Notes: generated by a model from the sequence alone, not told the origin. A DNA stretch of 42,040 nt from Candidatus Nitrosopumilus sp. (GCA_029263475.1 JAJCXK010000040.1:1-42040), one strand, 5' to 3'; shown: positions 22,858 to 30,432, counted from the first letter of the stretch. Translations and numbers: made by a program.

Positions 22858-23958
22858 ATGATATCAGGATTTGGAACCGCAGAAGGGACCAAGAAATTTG
22901 CAGATAATTCAGGCATCAATCAAGAAAATTTTACGGAATTTCAAAGCATATACCTCTCAAATGTGGGAATTGGGACTTATCTTGGAGATCCAGACTCCAA
23001 AACTGATGAGTTAGTAACAGGTGCAGTAAAGCAGACGATTCAATCTGGAATTAATGTAATAGATACTGCCATAAACTATAGAGCTCAAAAGGCAGAACGT
23101 TCCGTTGGAAAGGCAATTTCAGAATTAATACAAGAGGGTAAAATCACACGTGATCAGATATTTGTAAGTTCTAAAAACGGTTACGTTACAAATGATGCAG
23201 ATGTTGCACTTGGCTTCTGGGAATATGTAAAAGAAGAGTATTCTCAAAAGGGAGTCATACAAGAGGGAGACGTCACATCAGGATACCACTGCATGACTAC
23301 GTCGTATCTATCTGATCAATTAGACCGCAGCTTGAAAAACTTGGGAATGGAATGTATTGATTTAATGTATCTTCACAACGGTGTAGAGGGACAAATTAAA
23401 GATATCTCCAAAGAAAAGTTTATCGAGAATTTAAAATCTGTTTTTAAGATGTATGAGCAAAAGCGTCAAGAGGGAAAAATTAAATTTTACGGCATGGCAA
23501 CTTGGGAATGTTTCAGAGTTGCAAAAGATAATCCACAGTACCTCTCCCTCGAAGACACAGTAAGTATTGCAAAAGAAGTGGGAGGAGATAATCACGGATT
23601 TAGATTCATCCAGCTGCCATACAACATGAGTTATGATCAGGCCCTACTCGCAAAGAACCAGACACTCGGAAGTGAGCAAGTTTCCATTTTGGAGGCATCC
23701 GTAAGATTGGGTATTGGTGTGTTTACCAGCGTTCCCTTCATGCAAGGCAGGCTACTAACTCCCGGCACAATGCCTGAATTCGACAATTCAAAACCATCTC
23801 AGCGAGCGTTGCAGTTTATTCGCTCATCACCAGGCGTTTTGGCTCCTCTGGTAGGACAAAAGTCTGCAGAGCATGTTTCTGAAAATCTTGAAATAATGAA
23901 AGTCCCCCCATTGTCTGAATCAGAGTTTCTCGCATTAGTCAAAAAACTCACATCGTAG
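22858..23958 (+). CDS. aldo/keto reductase family protein
   Basis: NAD(P)H-dependent oxidoreductase with the TIM-barrel AKR fold, 366 residues. The catalytic tetrad is complete: Asp69 and Tyr74 in VIDTAINY, Lys106 in SSKNGY, His173 in YLHNG. It is longer than typical AKRs because of insertions around 114-145 and a long N-terminus; the substrate cannot be predicted. ATAAATTTA (22830-22838) about 24 bp before the ATG indicates a leaderless transcript. It is followed after 47 bp by a conserved unknown gene on the same strand. Confidence 0.9.
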   Translation: MISGFGTAEGTKKFADNSGINQENFTEFQSIYLSNVGIGTYLGDPDSKTDELVTGAVKQTIQSGINVIDTAINYRAQKAERSVGKAISELIQEGKITRDQIFVSSKNGYVTNDADVALGFWEYVKEEYSQKGVIQEGDVTSGYHCMTTSYLSDQLDRSLKNLGMECIDLMYLHNGVEGQIKDISKEKFIENLKSVFKMYEQKRQEGKIKFYGMATWECFRVAKDNPQYLSLEDTVSIAKEVGGDNHGFRFIQLPYNMSYDQALLAKNQTLGSEQVSILEASVRLGIGVFTSVPFMQGRLLTPGTMPEFDNSKPSQRALQFIRSSPGVLAPLVGQKSAEHVSENLEIMKVPPLSESEFLALVKKLTS

Positions 23959-24005
23959 AAGTTTAGATATTCAGATACGTTATAGCATAGAAAGGTAATA
24001 AATGA

Positions 24006-24395
24006 GTGATTTTTAGAACGACTAGAAGTTTGTCTGAGAAAATTTATGACTATGCAAAGATATGTGATTCCATATTTTCTATTGATCCCAAAATTAGATT
24101 TGTCGGGGTGATTAGCGAGCAAGGTCGCATGATATCTGGAGGGATGAAGGAAAATGTTGAGCCGTTAGAAAGCGAAAAAGACGATGAAATGATTTTCATG
24201 GAACTTGCATTGCGTGTGAAAATGAGAAAAGAGTTTGACAAACAACTTGGCCAGGTAAATTTTGCCATGGCTTCTCGTGAGCGTGCACTTGTAATCAGTG
24301 TTTTAATCAACAGCGACATTTTGTATGTTGTATCCGAGCCAGATACAGATTATGGAGTGCTTCCAAAAAAAATTCTTGAAATAGTTCAATCCTGA
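24006..24395 (+). CDS. uncharacterised alpha/beta protein (paralogue of 11595-11978)
   Basis: 129 residues from GTG 24006, or 121 from TTG 24030. It shares with the other copy the block KIRFVGVISEQGRMISGGMK, then an acidic stretch, MRKEFDKQLGQ and a C-terminal strand run near ILYVVSEPDTD. Function unknown; the fold is likely a small mixed alpha/beta sensor-type domain. It lies 47 bp after the aldo/keto reductase and may be co-transcribed with it. Confidence 0.75.
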   Translation: MIFRTTRSLSEKIYDYAKICDSIFSIDPKIRFVGVISEQGRMISGGMKENVEPLESEKDDEMIFMELALRVKMRKEFDKQLGQVNFAMASRERALVISVLINSDILYVVSEPDTDYGVLPKKILEIVQS

Positions 24396-24476
24396 GTAAA
24401 TATGATTTCGTATCTAGAGTTTTAATTGGGAGTAGAGTTTCACATCAATTTTGCTTATTTGATAAAAGTGGTATGA

Positions 24477-24611
24477 GTGGTTACAGATCTAAAAATCGAC
24501 CATTCAGATTTCAAAATTTTTGAGGATTATCATATCAATTTTATCTCTTTTGCCAGAAGTGTTATTTCAAAAAACCATCCGTGCAATCAACATCAAAACT
24601 CCCATAGCTGA
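24477..24611 (+). CDS. possible 44-residue protein
   Basis: GTG-initiated frame, acidic N-terminus, a hydrophobic middle (YHINFISFARSVIS) and a His/Asn-rich tail. No recognised motif. An A/T-rich box lies 22 bp upstream, slightly short of the normal distance. It directly precedes the YHS gene. Coding status doubtful. Confidence 0.25.
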   Translation: MVTDLKIDHSDFKIFEDYHINFISFARSVISKNHPCNQHQNSHS

Positions 24612-24614
24612 ATG

Positions 24615-24622
24615 TATAAATA
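24615..24622 (+). promoter_or_regulatory. TATA box of the YHS mini-protein gene
   Basis: A textbook TATAAATA centred 26-27 bp before the ATG at 24645. It predicts a leaderless mRNA and is the best evidence that the 48-residue frame is a gene. Confidence 0.65.
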
Positions 24623-24644
24623 GAAATCACAGAGTGAAAAGACC

Positions 24645-24791
24645 ATGCCAGTAGATCCAGTATGTGGAATTGAATTAGATGAGGAATTGTCATTAATTCA
24701 TGATCATGACGGGAAGAAAATCTATTTTTGCTGTGACGGATGTAGGCGAATTTTTCTCAAAAAACCCCGCAAGTACAAAAAGAACACCTAG
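24645..24791 (+). CDS. YHS-domain metal-binding mini-protein, 48 aa
   Basis: The sequence begins MPVDPVCGIEL and continues with YFCCDGCRRIFLKKP, the signature of the YHS domain found in copper and heavy-metal P-type ATPases and in metal-sensing proteins. Cys7, Cys29, Cys30 and Cys33 are the likely ligands. At 48 residues it is a bare domain with a basic tail; a role in copper or other metal trafficking is plausible in a copper-dependent ammonia oxidiser, but is inference. Its stop overlaps that of the convergent AsnB-like gene in CTAG. Confidence 0.8.
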   Translation: MPVDPVCGIELDEELSLIHDHDGKKIYFCCDGCRRIFLKKPRKYKKNT

Positions 24792-25732
24792 ATCGGGAAA
24801 GCACCACACATTCTGCAAAATTTTGATTTACCCGTAACGTGTTTGCAGTACGGACAGATATCCTCGATTCCAGCATCCACAGGTGAACCAAATTGTCTTT
24901 TGAAAATCTCATAATAGTACATGGATTCCCTACTCCTAATTACAACACCATCATCTTTTTTAACTGTCAATTTTTTTTCAACGAATCTTTCTTCGGGTAT
25001 AATTGACTCAAACAAAGCAGTCAGTCCAGTAGTTCCAGAACCATCTTGCATCGGAGATTTTTCCCGCCATGCAATTTGATGTGGAATATATTTCTCAAAA
25101 GTCTTGCGAATTATCCATTTTCCATGCCTTTTTCCATTCTCATTTGCAACTTTCAAATTTACAGGAATCTCATTGGCCAGTTTTACTATTTTTTCATTTA
25201 AAAATGGAGATTCTATGTCCACCCCCAAAGCCTTTCCTATTTTTTGGGTAGGAAAATGCATGATTGAACAAACTCGTTGGATTTCCTTTTCAAGTTCGTC
25301 TTCGGATTTGCCTACAAGAAAGCTGTATCCCGCAAATAGTTCATCAGCCCCGTCTCCCGTAATGATTGATCTCTCACCATGTTCTTTTGCCCATTTTATT
25401 GCCAAATACATTACAACGTTATTTCTAATTTCTATGTCGTTGAAATTTCGTAGTATGCAGATCGTTTCTTCTATTGCTTCAAGAATCAGATCAGTTTTTA
25501 CATTAAAGATTGTCAATGGCAAATGCATTTCCTTTGAAATCATCTGACAGTATGTCAAATCAGTGGAAACAAAATCATCTGCAATCACCGCCACAGCATT
25601 TGGTTTTCTTTTCCTGAGAAAATACGCGATTACAGAACTGTCCAATCCACCAGACAGAGAGATCAGATTTGATTTTGATGAATTGCACGATTCTTCCAAA
25701 ATACCGTACAGATTTTTTGAAAAATCATCCAA
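24788..25732 (-). CDS. asparagine-synthetase-like ATP pyrophosphatase with zinc ribbon, no glutaminase domain
   Basis: The synthetase half of AsnB: PP-loop SGGLDSSVIAYF near the start and ITGDGADELFAGY, which bind ATP and activate a carboxylate by adenylation. The N-terminal glutamine amidotransferase domain of AsnB is absent, so nitrogen must come from free ammonia or a partner. At the C-terminus CPYC and CRMC are 13 residues apart (first Cys to third), a zinc ribbon not found in AsnB. I start at TTG 25732 because TATTTTAATTT (25752-25762) lies 25 bp upstream; the frame stays open to ATG 25897, but that would overlap the divergent regulator gene and the extra residues look non-coding. The true product, asparagine or a modified RNA or peptide, is unknown. 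Confidence 0.8.
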   Translation of the reverse strand: MDDFSKNLYGILEESCNSSKSNLISLSGGLDSSVIAYFLRKRKPNAVAVIADDFVSTDLTYCQMISKEMHLPLTIFNVKTDLILEAIEETICILRNFNDIEIRNNVVMYLAIKWAKEHGERSIITGDGADELFAGYSFLVGKSEDELEKEIQRVCSIMHFPTQKIGKALGVDIESPFLNEKIVKLANEIPVNLKVANENGKRHGKWIIRKTFEKYIPHQIAWREKSPMQDGSGTTGLTALFESIIPEERFVEKKLTVKKDDGVVIRSRESMYYYEIFKRQFGSPVDAGIEDICPYCKHVTGKSKFCRMCGAFPI

Positions 25733-25841
25733 CGCTATGGGCAAGATCTTGAAATTAAAATAGCTATGCCTAAAGACATCGTCAGCATGATCTTCATTGT
25801 CATTGCAAACTTTAAATTCATTATAGCAGGCTTGGGAATTA

Positions 25842-26258
25842 ATGCTACTTCCTGCGGAAATAGAATCAAAAACACTGATTCCTGCATTGCGAGCCATTCT
25901 TGCGAAAAAGCTTGCAGAAGATCATGATATTCGTGAGGATGAGATTTCCAAAATGCTCGGAGTAACTCAAGCTGCAATCAGCAATTACATACGCGGGACC
26001 AGAGGAGATCCATCGTTGATTGCCAAACTTTTGGCAGAGAAACAAGTTGCCATAATGATCGAGGAGTTAAGCGAAGGACTTTCCTCAGACAGGGCATATA
26101 CGCCATCCAGTCTTTCAAAATTTATCGGGCTTTGTAACTATATCAAGTCAAGTTTACTGATTTGTGAGATACATCATAATTTGGAATCAAACATTGACGA
26201 ACAAGTTTGTAAGGAATGTGAAAACATGCTTCTCAAAGGACCCGGAAGCGTTTACTAA
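25842..26258 (+). CDS. HTH-domain transcriptional regulator (COG2522-like)
   Basis: 138 residues. An XRE-type helix-turn-helix occupies about 25-60 (DEISKMLGVTQAAISNYIRG), with a helical dimerisation region after it and a CxxC near the end (VCKECE). This matches the small archaeal predicted regulators of COG2522; in other archaea relatives control vitamin genes. ATG 25842 is preceded by CTTTAAATTC about 30 bp upstream. It is divergent from the AsnB-like gene with about 110 bp between starts, so that gene is a candidate target. The stop overlaps the Alba stop (CTAA). Confidence 0.85.
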   Translation: MLLPAEIESKTLIPALRAILAKKLAEDHDIREDEISKMLGVTQAAISNYIRGTRGDPSLIAKLLAEKQVAIMIEELSEGLSSDRAYTPSSLSKFIGLCNYIKSSLLICEIHHNLESNIDEQVCKECENMLLKGPGSVY

Positions 26259-26569
26259 ATTTTAATCAGAATAATTTCTACAGTAGATGTCATGTCTCCT
26301 ATACCTGCAGCTGCTACAGTATCAAGAGTGATTTTTTCAACTTTGGAATTACCCTCCATCATTTTTTCAGTTATGATGTTTGCTACGGCTACTGCATTTG
26401 GTATAGAATTCCCCCTAGAACGAAGAATTATCCTTCCGTGCTTACCCAAAACTTCCAATACGTCAAGTGCGGATTGCATTACGGGGTAATTCCCAATTTC
26501 AATTTTGGTTTCATCAGACTTTTTGGTCTGCTCTTGACCGTGCGATTCAGTAATCTCTTCCATGAGCAT
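26255..26569 (-). CDS. albA: Alba-family DNA/RNA-binding protein
   Basis: Archaeal chromatin and RNA-binding protein of the Alba/Sac10b family. Seen: IGNYPVMQSALDVLEVLGKHG, then ILRSRGNSIPNAVAVANIIT, the conserved nucleic-acid-binding face, and the C-terminal strand region TSTVEIILIKI. It is 104 residues, the normal size, with a disordered acidic N-terminal extension of about 25 residues. The conserved Lys of the KxxG loop in classical Alba is replaced by GNYP here, as in several thaumarchaeal forms. Convergent with the HTH gene, the stops overlapping. Confidence 0.92.
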   Translation of the reverse strand: MLMEEITESHGQEQTKKSDETKIEIGNYPVMQSALDVLEVLGKHGRIILRSRGNSIPNAVAVANIITEKMMEGNSKVEKITLDTVAAAGIGDMTSTVEIILIKI

Positions 26570-26620
26570 TGTTCACTAATTAGCAATTTTATGTTCTTTT
26601 AAGTTTTATCGACCAATGAT

Positions 26621-27154
26621 TCACTTTTCAAAGTAATCAATTGGTATGTTTTGATAATCACCGTTTGGGAGAACTCTTCGGATTGTAATTGGTATAACTC
26701 GTTGTTCAAGCTCTTCCATAGAGATATCCAAAGATATTCTTGCGGTCTTTGGGATTGCAATGAATGGAGGTGCACCAAGGGATAATTGCAATGCTCTTGC
26801 ACCCATGATCCTTGCCTTTTCAAACCTTGTCAATATTGGCGGCCCGATTGTGATTTGACCTTTTTCACAAGGAACCTCTACAGCATCATGTTCTTCAATT
26901 TTTTCAATGACGTCTCTTTCTTCAATCTCTTTGATTTTTTTTTCTAGATCATCTTGTTCTTTGTCAGTAAGTGGCTCTACCAAATCTTTTCTATCAATAA
27001 GTTTTCGATAAGTTTCTAAAGCTTTGTTTAATCCAGCATTTTCTTCAGGTTCCAAATCTAAAACTTCTTCAGTTTGTGCAGGTTCTAAAACTCCAGTTTT
27101 ATTGACATCAGACAAGTAACCAAGTTTTCTTAAAACGTTATATAATCTAATCAT
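26621..27154 (-). CDS. rpoK: DNA-directed RNA polymerase subunit RpoK/Rpb6 with acidic N-terminal extension
   Basis: The last 70 residues are a clear Rpb6/omega-type subunit: ILTRFEKARIMGARALQLSL, then GAPPFIAIP, and ELEQRVIPITIRRVLPNG. It stabilises the polymerase clamp. Archaeal RpoK is usually 55-100 residues; this one is 177 from ATG 27154, with an N-terminal part of about 105 residues rich in Glu and Asp, reminiscent of the acidic tail of eukaryotic Rpb6. The frame is open to 27220, but that would overlap the divergent cyclophilin-like gene. Confidence 0.92.
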   Translation of the reverse strand: MIRLYNVLRKLGYLSDVNKTGVLEPAQTEEVLDLEPEENAGLNKALETYRKLIDRKDLVEPLTDKEQDDLEKKIKEIEERDVIEKIEEHDAVEVPCEKGQITIGPPILTRFEKARIMGARALQLSLGAPPFIAIPKTARISLDISMEELEQRVIPITIRRVLPNGDYQNIPIDYFEK

Positions 27155-27167
27155 TTTAAAGTACGAA

Positions 27168-27554
27168 TTGAGTACACAGTCAGTATCTAGAAAGCATCTC
27201 ATTTTGGAAATCAGAGGCAAGGCAAAAATTTCATGTGATCTTAAACGTCACTTGTCGCCAAGAACTGTGGGAACGATAATGAGATCTTTGCCGTTGGAAG
27301 GACATGCCCATCTGTTGGGAAAGAGCATCAAATATTTTGAAACTCATGTCGACGGCGGTATTGAAAGATCAAGATCCGAGTTTAAAAGAGGCGATGTGGC
27401 ATTTTTACCCTCCACAGGAAGCATATGCTTTTTTCTAAATGATGCCGTGTTTACAAAGACCATGACCCCAATTGGCAAGCTCAACGGAGACATGGATGCG
27501 TTAAATGAAGTGAAATCTGGAGATGTTTTTTGTATCTATGAGGAAGTCATTTGA
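27168..27554 (+). CDS. cyclophilin-like fold protein (DUF369/TM1367-like)
   Basis: 128 residues of the small cyclophilin-like beta-barrel family (COG2164-like): LEIRGKAKISCDLKRHLSP, TVGTIMRSLPLEGHAHLLGK, GDVAFLPSTGSICFFL and a C-terminal GDVFCIY. These proteins resemble cyclophilin in fold but lack its catalytic residues; function unknown. TTG start 27168 is supported by TTATATAA (27138-27145) about 26 bp upstream, which lies inside the start of the divergent rpoK gene. Its 3' end overlaps the S25e gene by 19 bases. Confidence 0.78.
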   Translation: MSTQSVSRKHLILEIRGKAKISCDLKRHLSPRTVGTIMRSLPLEGHAHLLGKSIKYFETHVDGGIERSRSEFKRGDVAFLPSTGSICFFLNDAVFTKTMTPIGKLNGDMDALNEVKSGDVFCIYEEVI

Positions 27555-27844
27555 TACAAATGATGGCCAGAATAACCACCTACTCGTTTTACAATTCCTT
27601 TACTTGCTGAATCTATCAGGAAAGCATTTGCTGCAGAAATCTTAACTCCCGTTTGTCTTGCAAGATCTTGAACCGTAACAACTTTTGAATTTTGAATAAC
27701 TCTCATTGCTTGTTTTTCATTTAGTATAACAACAATCTCTGCTTTTTTTGAGCCACCATCACCTTTGTCTTTCTTTTTCTTGGTATCTTTGGAACCTGCG
27801 GACTTGTCTTTGTTTCCTGCCATTGGTTTTTTTGCTCCACCCAT
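27536..27844 (-). CDS. rps25e: 30S ribosomal protein S25e
   Basis: Archaeal/eukaryotic ribosomal protein of the small subunit, 102 residues. The lysine-rich N-terminal 45 residues are followed by the winged-helix domain: VVTVQDLARQTGVKISAANA and FLIDSASKGIVKRVGGYSGH. ATG 27844 is chosen because TTTATAAG (27867-27874) is 26-27 bp upstream and the upstream in-frame extension is not family-like. S25e is absent from euryarchaea and present in Thaumarchaeota and crenarchaea, which helps place the organism. Confidence 0.95.
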   Translation of the reverse strand: MGGAKKPMAGNKDKSAGSKDTKKKKDKGDGGSKKAEIVVILNEKQAMRVIQNSKVVTVQDLARQTGVKISAANAFLIDSASKGIVKRVGGYSGHHLYQMTSS

Positions 27845-27866
27845 GATGCTAGAAAAAAATATTCCT

Positions 27867-27874
27867 CTTATAAA
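27867..27874 (-). promoter_or_regulatory. TATA box of rps25e
   Basis: TTTATAAG on the minus strand, centred 26-27 bp before ATG 27844. It indicates a leaderless mRNA and fixes the start of S25e. Confidence 0.55.
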
Positions 27875-27960
27875 CGATGAACCAATTTCTTTATTCTTTT
27901 CAAGATGTTTGATTTCAGATTTATTTTCAAGTATAAATAACATCTTTGTGTTTAACTTGC

Positions 27961-28173
27961 ATGGGCATAGTGGCAAAAGGTGCAAAATGCAACGTAAATG
28001 GCTGTGATCAGGATGGAGCACGATCTCTTAATACAAGCAAAGTTGAAAATGCAGGGCTTCAAGTAAATTCATCAGGTAAAAAAACAGTTCTTTGCAAGGA
28101 GCATTACAAGGAATACAAGAAAGAGTCCAAAGACGATAGAGAACTTGAACGTGCTCGGTTTGACAAGTTTTAG
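27961..28173 (+). CDS. 70-residue zinc-binding protein
   Basis: Cysteines at AKCNVNGCDQDG near the start and CKEHYKEY near residue 47 (one Cys and a His) form a likely zinc site; the C-terminus is a charged helix (KKESKDDRELERARF). The pattern CxxxxC...CxxH is like small archaeal zinc fingers associated with translation, but I do not recognise the family. ATG 27961 is preferred over an in-frame ATG at 27946. Its TAG overlaps the stop of deoxyhypusine synthase. Confidence 0.7.
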   Translation: MGIVAKGAKCNVNGCDQDGARSLNTSKVENAGLQVNSSGKKTVLCKEHYKEYKKESKDDRELERARFDKF

Positions 28174-29264
28174 CCTTTCTTTTTTAATTTGTTAATATCC
28201 GTATCAGGACTTTTAAAATAATCATCACTAAGATTTTTGTATAAATTACCTAATTTCTTGTACAGTCTTTTTGGCTTTCTCATGGTTTGGTTACTGAGAA
28301 CATATAATGCAAGAATCGGAAATGCGATTGTTGCATCAGCATAAACCGTCACCATTCCTTCATGCGCATCTTGAACTTTTCCCCAACTTTTTCCTTCTTG
28401 TAGCGTTGCACCGGACAACCCTCCGGTATCAGGGCGTGCATCAGTAATCTGAATAATGTAATCCTGCCCCCCATCATTTCTTCTCAAGATCTGATCCAAA
28501 AGGGGACCTGTCTGCTGTGCAGTATTCTTTGGCACCCCGCCACCCAATTCCAATATTCCTGACGTAGTGGAATCATAAACTATTGCTGCTTGTTCCAGAA
28601 TTTCTCGTACAAAATCTAAATTGTAGATCTTGTTTTCTAATCTGTGAACAGCCAAATTCAATGCCAATGATGAGTCTTTTATCGTAGAAATGTAAACTGG
28701 GACATCATAGTCATATGCAGACACTATGAAACTTTTTTCAGGATGTTTTGCTTTTTCTTTACTTAGTTTGCCCATTAAATTGCAAAATTCCGCAGTGGTA
28801 AACGGCTTGTCAGGAAAATTAGGCCCAAACATATTTTGAACTAAAATATCTTGAGCCTCCAGCGTTTCGTTAAACTTGATGAATACGTCTCGTATTCGGA
28901 CAATTTCATTTTCATATAATTTCATGTCATCCACATCAAAACTTCCTTGTTTAACTGGAAGTCCCCACGCAAAATGATCCTCGTGGTACACGTTAGCTCC
29001 CGTAGTAACAATCCAATCAACGAATCCTTTTTCAATTAGAGTCTTGATGATTCCCCCAAAGCCCACAGGAGTCATGGCACCAGAAATCGTCAGACAGATA
29101 GTTGCACCATCCTGAATCATTTTTGCATATAGCTTTGCCGCATCGCCAAGCTGCCTGCCGTTATATCCAGAACTTGCAAAGACATCAACCAATTCTTCAA
29201 TGGTCATTTTTGGATCTAATTTGATGTGAGGAATGTCTTTACCATAAAATTTATGCGGATCCAT
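28170..29264 (-). CDS. dys: deoxyhypusine synthase
   Basis: Transfers the aminobutyl group of spermidine to a lysine of initiation factor aIF5A, the first step of hypusine formation, using NAD. 364 residues. Seen: TISGAMTPVGFGG (NAD binding), TTGANVYHEDH, GILELGGGVPKN, ITDARPDTGGLSGAT and the catalytic lysine Lys296 in SWGKV, followed by VTVYADATIAFPIL. The end overlaps the convergent small zinc protein gene by 4 bases. An agmatinase gene 5 kb away could supply putrescine for its spermidine. Confidence 0.96.
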   Translation of the reverse strand: MDPHKFYGKDIPHIKLDPKMTIEELVDVFASSGYNGRQLGDAAKLYAKMIQDGATICLTISGAMTPVGFGGIIKTLIEKGFVDWIVTTGANVYHEDHFAWGLPVKQGSFDVDDMKLYENEIVRIRDVFIKFNETLEAQDILVQNMFGPNFPDKPFTTAEFCNLMGKLSKEKAKHPEKSFIVSAYDYDVPVYISTIKDSSLALNLAVHRLENKIYNLDFVREILEQAAIVYDSTTSGILELGGGVPKNTAQQTGPLLDQILRRNDGGQDYIIQITDARPDTGGLSGATLQEGKSWGKVQDAHEGMVTVYADATIAFPILALYVLSNQTMRKPKRLYKKLGNLYKNLSDDYFKSPDTDINKLKKKG

Positions 29265-29377
29265 ATTTGAAAAACTAGCTTTTCAGTAAATAATGCTATC
29301 GCAAAACTACTCAAATTTTGTCTATAATGTATTCAGGTAATTATTACTTATTTAGGAATAGTCTGAAACAATACAGA

Positions 29378-29713
29378 ATGAATATCGTTGATGTGCATGA
29401 TCCTCTGAGAGTGAACAGGAATCCAGATGATATCGAAGTGTTACTCGCCTCAGGAAATTTCATGCAGGATGATTTTATAATTTTCAAGATTGAGCTGCGA
29501 CTATACATTGAAAAAATCCATGAGACATTGGGAGAATATTCTTTGATTACATCATTTGTGGAAACAGACAAGGGAACAGTAGAGATGATTTACGACGAAG
29601 GATTTAGAGGAGAAAAATCATTGTCAAGGGCAAGCCAATTTCTCACATCAAATCTAGGAATTTCAGCTCTGGTTTTACGTTCCATCATTTCACTTCGTGA
29701 AAAGTTAGGATAA
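29378..29713 (+). CDS. hypothetical protein, 111 aa
   Basis: Mixed alpha/beta protein with a helical C-terminus (SRASQFLTSNLGISALVLRS). Family unknown. Starts upstream at TTG 29318 or ATG 29327 are open, but CTTATTTAG (29347-29355) lies 27 bp before ATG 29378, and the residues before it are atypical, so I use the latter. The stop is 2 bp from the stop of the convergent pentapeptide gene, inside whose 3' end a strong hairpin lies. Confidence 0.6.
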   Translation: MNIVDVHDPLRVNRNPDDIEVLLASGNFMQDDFIIFKIELRLYIEKIHETLGEYSLITSFVETDKGTVEMIYDEGFRGEKSLSRASQFLTSNLGISALVLRSIISLREKLG

Positions 29714-29715
29714 CA

Positions 29716-30213
29716 CTACCATAGTTTGCCTTGTTTTTTCAAGGCAAACTTTGCATAGTTTGAAACAGTGTCCAACGTATGAGAGTCATAATTTGCACCT
29801 GTAAAATTTGTGGATGTAAGAATTGCACCGTCAAAATTTGCATGCCTTAGATTTACCCCTTCCAGATTTGCCCCGCTGAGATCTGCATTTCTTAAATCTG
29901 CATAAAACAGATCAGCCCCACGAATATCTGCACCTTGAAGATTTGCACCATATAATTCCGTATCCCATAATTTTGCATTGGATATGTCAGATCCCCTCAT
30001 GTCTGAACCCCTTAATTTAACGTAAAACAAGATTGAACCACTGAGATCCGCCCCACTGAGATCTGTACAACTCAAATCTGCATTGTGGATATCCCTATTT
30101 TTAAGAACAACACCATTCATGTTAGAGTCTGACAAATCTCGACCAATCAAATCCTCATAATCAAAATCGACTTTTGAGAGATTTCGCTTTCTAAAGACAT
30201 CTGAAGGATTCAT
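29716..30213 (-). CDS. pentapeptide-repeat protein
   Basis: 165 residues from ATG 30213 (TTG 30225 also open). From about residue 26 to 140 the chain is a run of A(D/N)LxX five-residue repeats, e.g. ADLSGANLEGVNLRHANFDG, forming a right-handed square beta-helix. Such proteins may mimic DNA (as in gyrase-protecting Qnr) or act as scaffolds; no gyrase-type evidence exists here. No signal peptide, so cytoplasmic. Some repeats are irregular (e.g. around VKLRGSDMRGSD), without frameshift. Confidence 0.9.
   Translation of the reverse strand: MNPSDVFRKRNLSKVDFDYEDLIGRDLSDSNMNGVVLKNRDIHNADLSCTDLSGADLSGSILFYVKLRGSDMRGSDISNAKLWDTELYGANLQGADIRGADLFYADLRNADLSGANLEGVNLRHANFDGAILTSTNFTGANYDSHTLDTVSNYAKFALKKQGKLW
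29724..29751. terminator. perfect 11-bp hairpin with T6 loop in gene 3' end
   Basis: AGTTTGCCTTG, a loop of six T, and CAAGGCAAACT pair perfectly. It starts 11 bp after the plus-strand stop at 29713, and at the same time encodes the last residues (about ALKKQGK) of the convergent pentapeptide protein. It can stop plus-strand transcription and perhaps protect the other mRNA's 3' end. Confidence 0.65.
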
Positions 30214-30279
30214 GATATATTGCAAAATTGGAAAATCAGCACATTTGAATTTAGATCTGTAGAGAATATATGCAGAATA

Positions 30280-30432
30280 TTAGCGATACAGCTCTAGTTC
30301 TTCTAAGATCTTACCCATGGTGTGTTTCCATCGTCTCATCCCATCAACGTCGTGAGGCCTATTGCCTTCCAATTCTTTTTTCTCTTGGAGTAAATTCAGA
30401 TATCTTTCATGATCAACTTTTTTGCCATACAT
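30280..30432 (-). CDS. 50-residue charged helical protein
   Basis: Small protein of mostly charged residues with a predicted helix-turn-helix-like hairpin: YLNLLQEKKELEG, a turn around RPHDVDG, then RRWKHTMGKILEELELYR. No family is recognised. It is in the gap between the pentapeptide gene and thrS, on the minus strand. Codon content is like the neighbours, which suggests a real gene. Confidence 0.5.
   Translation of the reverse strand: MYGKKVDHERYLNLLQEKKELEGNRPHDVDGMRRWKHTMGKILEELELYR

Noticed and set aside
25104..25763. Long plus-strand frames opposite the AsnB-like gene, including one of 147 codons
   Set aside because: The opposite strand carries clear PP-loop motifs; the plus-strand translation has no domain or plausible composition.
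25733..25897. Longer N-terminus for the AsnB-like protein from ATG 25897
   Set aside because: It would overlap the divergent HTH gene by 56 bp, its residues look non-conserved, and a TATA box supports TTG 25732.
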